Source: Maylandia zebra
Taxonomy: Eukaryota > Chordata > Actinopteri > Cichliformes > Cichlidae
Direction of reading: 5' to 3'
DNA length: 64,000 nt
Assembly (NCBI RefSeq): GCF_041146795.1
Contig: NC_135176.1
Location: forward strand, 19,789,786-19,853,785
The notes below the pieces were generated by a model that worked only from the letters and a program-made list of their open reading frames with translations, had not been told where the DNA came from and ran no database searches. Of this stretch, positions 59,116 through 64,000 are shown piece by piece. How positions within the stretch are numbered: position 1 is the stretch's first letter; every line of letters starts with the position of its first letter. The translations under genes were made by a program, and so were the position numbers.

Positions 59116-61600
59116 TACAAATAGTACAAATAAATAGCTGAAGACAGAAAAGGAGACAAAATATGGAGATTTGAAACAGACGTGTGCAAAAGAGCTATAG
59201 CTTAATATGCTGGCTTAATATATAAACATATTCAATTTAAAAAAAAGTCTCTGAATCTTCCCATGTGAAGTTGCTGCGTTAGCTCTTTCTCCGCATAAAG
59301 ACAACATTTTTTTGCAGCTTTGAAAACCTTTAGGATTTGTATCTGGTTTTTCTGTGCTGCATAGGCAGAGACCATCCTCACTAACTTCGTGTGCAAACCC
59401 TGTCATTTTGTTCTATAAGCAGGCTTGAAATATGATAGAAACCTCTCAGTTCAGAAAAGCGAAACAAGAGTTAAGATCTGTTCACTGCGGAGGATGCTGT
59501 GGTAAAAGCTGCTCAGTGAACTGAAATCAGTCTCAAGATTTAAAAATCAAATCCTTGCTCATGCTGAAGTTTAAAATAACAGTTTTTCATGGAGTTTGTA
59601 AAAAAACTGAACATTGTTTTTCTTAAAAATGCATGAAACTGATTTCCAGATATATAAGAGCAGAGAGAAAGAAATAGATAAACGTCTGTTGGTACATCCT
59701 TAATAAACACAGCTGCTTTTCTAATGTTGGTATATGTTTTAACATGGAAAATCTCAAGGTGTAAGATAGTTACCTAAATGTGAAAAGCAACTTAAAGTTA
59801 TAAATATTTTTCTCTGTCAGAAGACAAACACTGTGATCATTCATCACTAGATGATTCCTCTGAATGGCCGACACATAATCAATAATTGCCAGCTCTAGTG
59901 CCAGCTCTATGCCTGTACCACTTAGTCGTAAACTTATGTATAAATAAATAATCTCCAGCCTTTAAGCACAGTTGCCTGTCAGTGAGCGCTCATACCTAGT
60001 TTTCTTATACGACTTATGGATTGGTGACCTTTTCTGATATTTGCAGACTTCCTCACATGTCCGTGCTCAGAAACAGACTGCTGTCTCATGCTTGTTATCA
60101 CTGTAGGGATCATGGGCTGACTGCTATCAGTAGGTAACTCATTCCAAATAAGACACTGCTGACTGGCCTACTTGGACCACGTCCAGTGTTGTGGAGAACG
60201 AGAGCTGTTTGCATGATAGCGCAGCTCATGATTTGAACTCAACACTCAACTCCCCCCTTTTTTTCTTTTTTTAACCCTCAGTGCACTGAACTAATAGGGA
60301 AGAGAGGAAACAAACACCACTGGGTTTTAAAAAAATGATTTTTTAAATGCTTTTTTCCACATATAAATGTCTGAAGCTTCAAAGTTAATGGTCGCCTTTG
60401 AACGCTACTTTCCCACAAATCTATAGATTTAGTCTCAGCACAGTGACACATGTTGCACTCTCACACTTATAGTCACGCTTTCTGTTTTGCTTTTAATTTT
60501 AGTAAATGGTTTTTGGTATTGAAAATGCAGCAGTTTTGCTATCGGCTCATTATTTGCTATCGTTTTAATCATTCAGTGCAGTGATGAGAAACGAGGAGCA
60601 GGTGTTGTTGTTACTTTTTAAAATTTCCTTTATTTAACCACAAGTGTAATTATTGAAAATCGCCAAGGCCAAGATGGGTAGCAGGTCAATCAGCAGTGGC
60701 TACATACTCTAATAATGCACACATGAATACACAGCAAAGCACACAAAATAAATATACACACATAGGTGAGACACGTACATTATAAACATTAAAAATAATG
60801 CAGCTTAAAACTTGAGAACATGTTTTAAATGTGGGGGAAACCTTTGAGAGAGGTTTAAAAAAATGATATCAGGGATCTTAAATATTACCCATAAATAACA
60901 GCTGGCATTAAGCAGATACACCAGCGTTATGATCAGTTTATGACTGCAAGGCTTACCTTGTTATGTTTGCTTCAGTCATGTGGCCTAGGTGGGTCTGTAT
61001 GCTGCTTAAATGGGATGAGACATCTCAACATGTGTTATTGTTAAAAGGATATGCTGGCTTGGGCTACTCAGTGCACCACAGGTGTATAAATGGTGCAGGC
61101 CAGTGTCTCCATCTGATGGGATACATTTTTAAAATACTCAAATGCAAGGCCCTCTTTCTGAACTATGGCCAAAGTCTTCTTCTGAAGCCTGAAAACAGAG
61201 CTGTGCCCAGATCAGGTGCAGAGTCAGATCGTCTGAATTACAACGTGCTAAAAGGTTGTTTTGGTATTTTGTTGACTTCACAAGCTTTAATAAATACTAA
61301 CAGATCAGCTGTAAAATGTTGCATTCAGTGGTATTTTTCTACTGGTTGACATTTATATCAATCACCCAGTGTTTGTTCATTGTACACAGAAACAAAGACA
61401 ACTATTTTAAGCATTTTGTAGACAAGAAACCATAGATTTGCAGTGAAATAGCGCTATGACCAAAAAAGCCAAAATTAGTTGCCAAGAGTTGTTATAGAGA
61501 ACAACAATTCATATTGTAAAAATGGTGTAAAGCGTGTGAGCAGAATGATGCAGCCAGAGTGCATCCTAGCAGCATAATCAGAAGTCATTTACATTACTGA
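59116..61600. other. AT-rich DNA, no gene seen
   Basis: Only a repeat fragment (60615-60720, TTTCCTTTATTTAACCACAA onward) typical of teleost LINE/SINE ends is recognisable. No exon. Confidence 0.5.
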
Positions 61601-61894
61601 TGGTGAGTGCTGTGTTTTATTACTTGGTCTGGATGGGTAAAAGCTGACCCTGAGTTCAGACTCAACCGAGATGTAAACATTATGCTGCAAAAGAATCTGA
61701 CCTGTTGAGCGACTTTTTCTATCTTCATAGAAAGCCTTATAAAAGAAAGAAAGAAAATCTTTAATGTTCCCAAAAGCAGCCTTGGAGAAAAAACAGAAAT
61801 GATTGAGCTCGTACAAGAATGCTGATATAAGCGGAGGTTGCTGTGGCCTTAAATAAAGCTCAGTCCTAATGTACAACACCTAATGGAGGCGCTT

Positions 61895-62210
61895 TTATCT
61901 CTGAAGTCCAACCAAACAGAGAGAGGAATTCTTCTTCTGGGTTCTTGCAGCCTGCCACGGTCGGTCATAAATATCTGGCTCTGCATCACAGCCTGTGTCA
62001 CCCACTGGGTAGTGAGTTGGATTAAACTGTGCTGCTGGAAAAGATTCAGTGCTACTTCGACTGGATAACGGTGGCTCATTTTCCACATGTTTTTGAGGAC
62101 CTCTGGTTGTGGACACGGGCTTTCTGTTTCCCCTCTGTGATAGCAGCGAGTTTGGATTGATGCTGTTGTTATTGTTCAGGCCATATATGTCATCACTCTG
62201 CTTTTTTTTT
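61895..62210 (-). CDS. Candidate terminal exon, tyrosine-motif cytoplasmic-tail-like
   Basis: On the minus strand an acceptor (AG at 62212-62211, preceded by TTTCATGTTT) opens about 105 codons to a stop at 61897-61895; an AATAAA follows about 275 nt later (near 61621-61616). The peptide begins with lysines, has SDDIYGL, a Ser/Asn/Pro-rich middle, FNPTHYPV and EPDIYDRPW, and ends CLVGLQR. DIYDRP fits the YDxP consensus for Crk-type SH2 domains, so a signalling tail or adaptor is possible. I do not recognise the gene and see no upstream partner exon. It lies antisense between two exons of the putative plus-strand gene. It may be a fossil exon. Confidence 0.35.
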
Positions 62211-63272
62211 CTAAACATGAAACCAGACACAGCTGCCCAGGAAGGAAGTGCACATCATGATATGGTAATAAGAGAATTTGTATTTCAGAGGAGGAGGAGC
62301 TTCCAAATGGGTGACCAAGGTGGTTAGTGTGTATGTGTGTGTGCAGAGACTTGTTTACTCACATGTGCATTGATGTTGGTGAAGGTGTTGCTTTTACAAA
62401 TGCATTTGTCCCAGAGGCGTGCACGGCTGTGTATTTTTTTTTTTTTTTTTTTTGCCCACTTCCTGTCTCTATGCAAAAGTGTGTATACATAGCTCAGGGG
62501 TGAGAAGTTCATTTGCAAGAGGAAGTGATGTTGTTATCTTGCTCAGAGAGGAGTGTGATTCGTGTGTGATATTGTGTTGACAGATTGCTGCTGGGGTCGT
62601 GTCTCCACGCAGACTCTCGTGTGTTTGCTATGCAAAAGCAGCAAAAGGACCAAAGATCAATCTAAATGTTGCCATCATTTGGTGATGCAAGAAAGTGAGC
62701 GAATGACAAACAAGCAAAGAATGAACCAAGCTTGATGATGGTGACGGAGGTAATTAAAAAGGTTGCAGCTAAGCTTGATGCGCGGTTGACTCAGAACAGA
62801 TCAGATTAACTGTGAGCGATTGCTTGGCAGCATTTGAGTTTGACAAAGAGGCTGCTTACCGAATGTTTGATGAGGACAGGGATCAGAAGGTGGCACAAAT
62901 TTGGTAGAGCGTTGCTGTCTACTTTTCGGTGCTCCGTTTATAGTCCCGAGTCATAGAGACTAATGATCTTTACCCACAATTTTTAGTATTTCATGTGTGT
63001 TTGTCTTGCTTGCATCAATTTTACATCATGCATCATTTATGTCACAAAGTTATTTCAGTCTGCTGAATATTTTGGCTGTTGTTTGATGAAACAGAACCGA
63101 ATTGTTTCTGTATACTTTATTTTGTCGTTTGCTTTAACATTACACAGTTTACCATCCTGCGGTTTCGTTTGAGAACAACAACCAAACACAGCAGCTGTGG
63201 TTAAAGTCTACTTCTTTGTTTTCAACTCTTTTGATTTTAATACTTGCTCTCTGTGTGTTCTTCTAACCACAG
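62211..63272. other. Intronic or intergenic DNA
   Basis: Poly-T at 62436-62453; no exon supported. Confidence 0.45.
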
Positions 63273-63469
63273 ACCTGAAGCTTACCAAGAACCGCACCAG
63301 ACCACAACAGACCAGACCTGACCAGGTTGAGCCCAATTATTCACAGTCTCCCTCTCCCCCCCCCCTTAATTTATTGTGCTGATCGGACAACCTCACACCA
63401 CTGGGACTGGACAGGAGACCCAGAGGTTCCCACCACTGGAGCTCTAAGCTGTGCCTGGCAATGCCTCAG
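63273..63469 (+). CDS. Possible first coding exon (MPQ) of a gene continuing right
   Basis: An acceptor with pyrimidine tract (TTCTTCTAACCACAG) at 63272 and a consensus donor (CAG/GTAAGA) after 63469 define an exon. It is nearly all 5' UTR and ends with ATG CCT CAG (63461-63469), so the protein would begin MPQ in phase 0. RASGEF1 family proteins begin MPQT and one human member maps to 5q, but three residues cannot identify a gene. Other start sites remain possible. Confidence 0.4.
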
Positions 63470-64000
63470 GTAAGAGGTACGATAGGAGGAGGGGAAATTG
63501 TGCTGTCGCTGTTGTTGATTTGTTTTTTTCCATTAACCCATAAACCCACGAACAAAAAGTGACTTGATTTTTTTTTATTTTTAAATGGTCTGAATGAACT
63601 CTCCACAAAAATCTGAGACAAAACTTCCTGTGAGCAAGTATGCAAAACACCTGTGGACAGACAGAATCGTAGATGTGAAACACGGTTCAGGGGCTTGAAA
63701 GAGGAGAGTGACTGACCCCAGTGCTGTATGATGTCTGTAGACCCTGCATCCAAACAGCTGCTGAAGCCAGATGGGCTGACTGTGAGCGACTTTCTCAGTC
63801 CTTCTAAAAAAATAAGTGCAGAGTGCCAACTCTGAGCAGGCTTTAACATTTTTGTAATTCTCTGCGGTGCCGAATTAATAGCAACGTAGCAAAGTCAGCT
63901 CCCGGAAATGATGGTGTCAGCCTTGACAGTGTTTTTTTTTTTCTTTTTTTTTCTGCTGTTCTTTTCTCCTGTTTTATTATTCATATTAGATACCACAGGG
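63470..64000. other. Intron start, no further exon
   Basis: Poly-T tracts at 63569-63580 and 63931-63952; nothing else supported up to the window end. Confidence 0.45.

Noticed and set aside
63466-63849. 127-codon minus-strand ORF
   Set aside because: Overlaps two other frames of similar length; composition looks random and no domain is seen.

Overview
The window is eukaryotic nuclear DNA from a ray-finned fish, most likely a percomorph and possibly a cichlid or close relative. It holds four recognisable vertebrate genes with GT-AG introns, all on the plus strand. The introns and intergenic DNA are crowded with typical teleost repeats: several Tc1 families, hAT MITEs, a Harbinger element, L1, L2-like and RTE-like LINE fragments, tRNA-type SINEs and long microsatellites. 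There are no operons, CRISPR arrays or other prokaryotic features. The species call is inference; the gene identities rest on protein sequences I recognise.

Layout. 1-5 kb: the last three coding exons and 3' UTR of clint1 (epsinR). 5.4-10.4 kb: a complete, short, fast-evolving sox30-like gene in five exons; two inverted copies of one Tc1-like family flank its first two exons. 10.5-20.7 kb: a transposon nest. It contains an intron-containing IS630/Tc1-superfamily element with long terminal inverted repeats and a single premature stop, an unidentified short coiled-coil terminal ORF, a Tc1 copy hit by two later insertions (one a solo LTR with a clean 5-bp target duplication), and a 5'-truncated L1. 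21.2-42.9 kb: complete tcerg1 (21 coding exons, about 1018 aa; three WW and six FF domains), whose introns carry at least four hAT-type elements, a Harbinger relic and other repeats. 43.6-49.1 kb: complete pcyox1l (7 exons, 501 aa), whose first intron appears to use a GC donor. 49-56 kb: intergenic DNA with Tc1 and LINE relics and microsatellites. 56.3-64 kb: a probable promoter and 5' exons of another plus-strand gene that continues beyond the window, with a candidate minus-strand terminal coding exon lying between them.

The host genes do not form a pathway: clathrin adaptor traffic, a germline HMG-box factor, transcription elongation/splicing coupling and prenylcysteine oxidation. All four human counterparts are on chromosome 5q but are not adjacent there, so this looks like a conserved chromosome with local rearrangement. 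I found no convincing new biological system. The best leads are the IS630-like element, the nested Tc1/LTR stack, the GC-AG intron, the inverted pair around sox30 and the two unassigned terminal ORFs.
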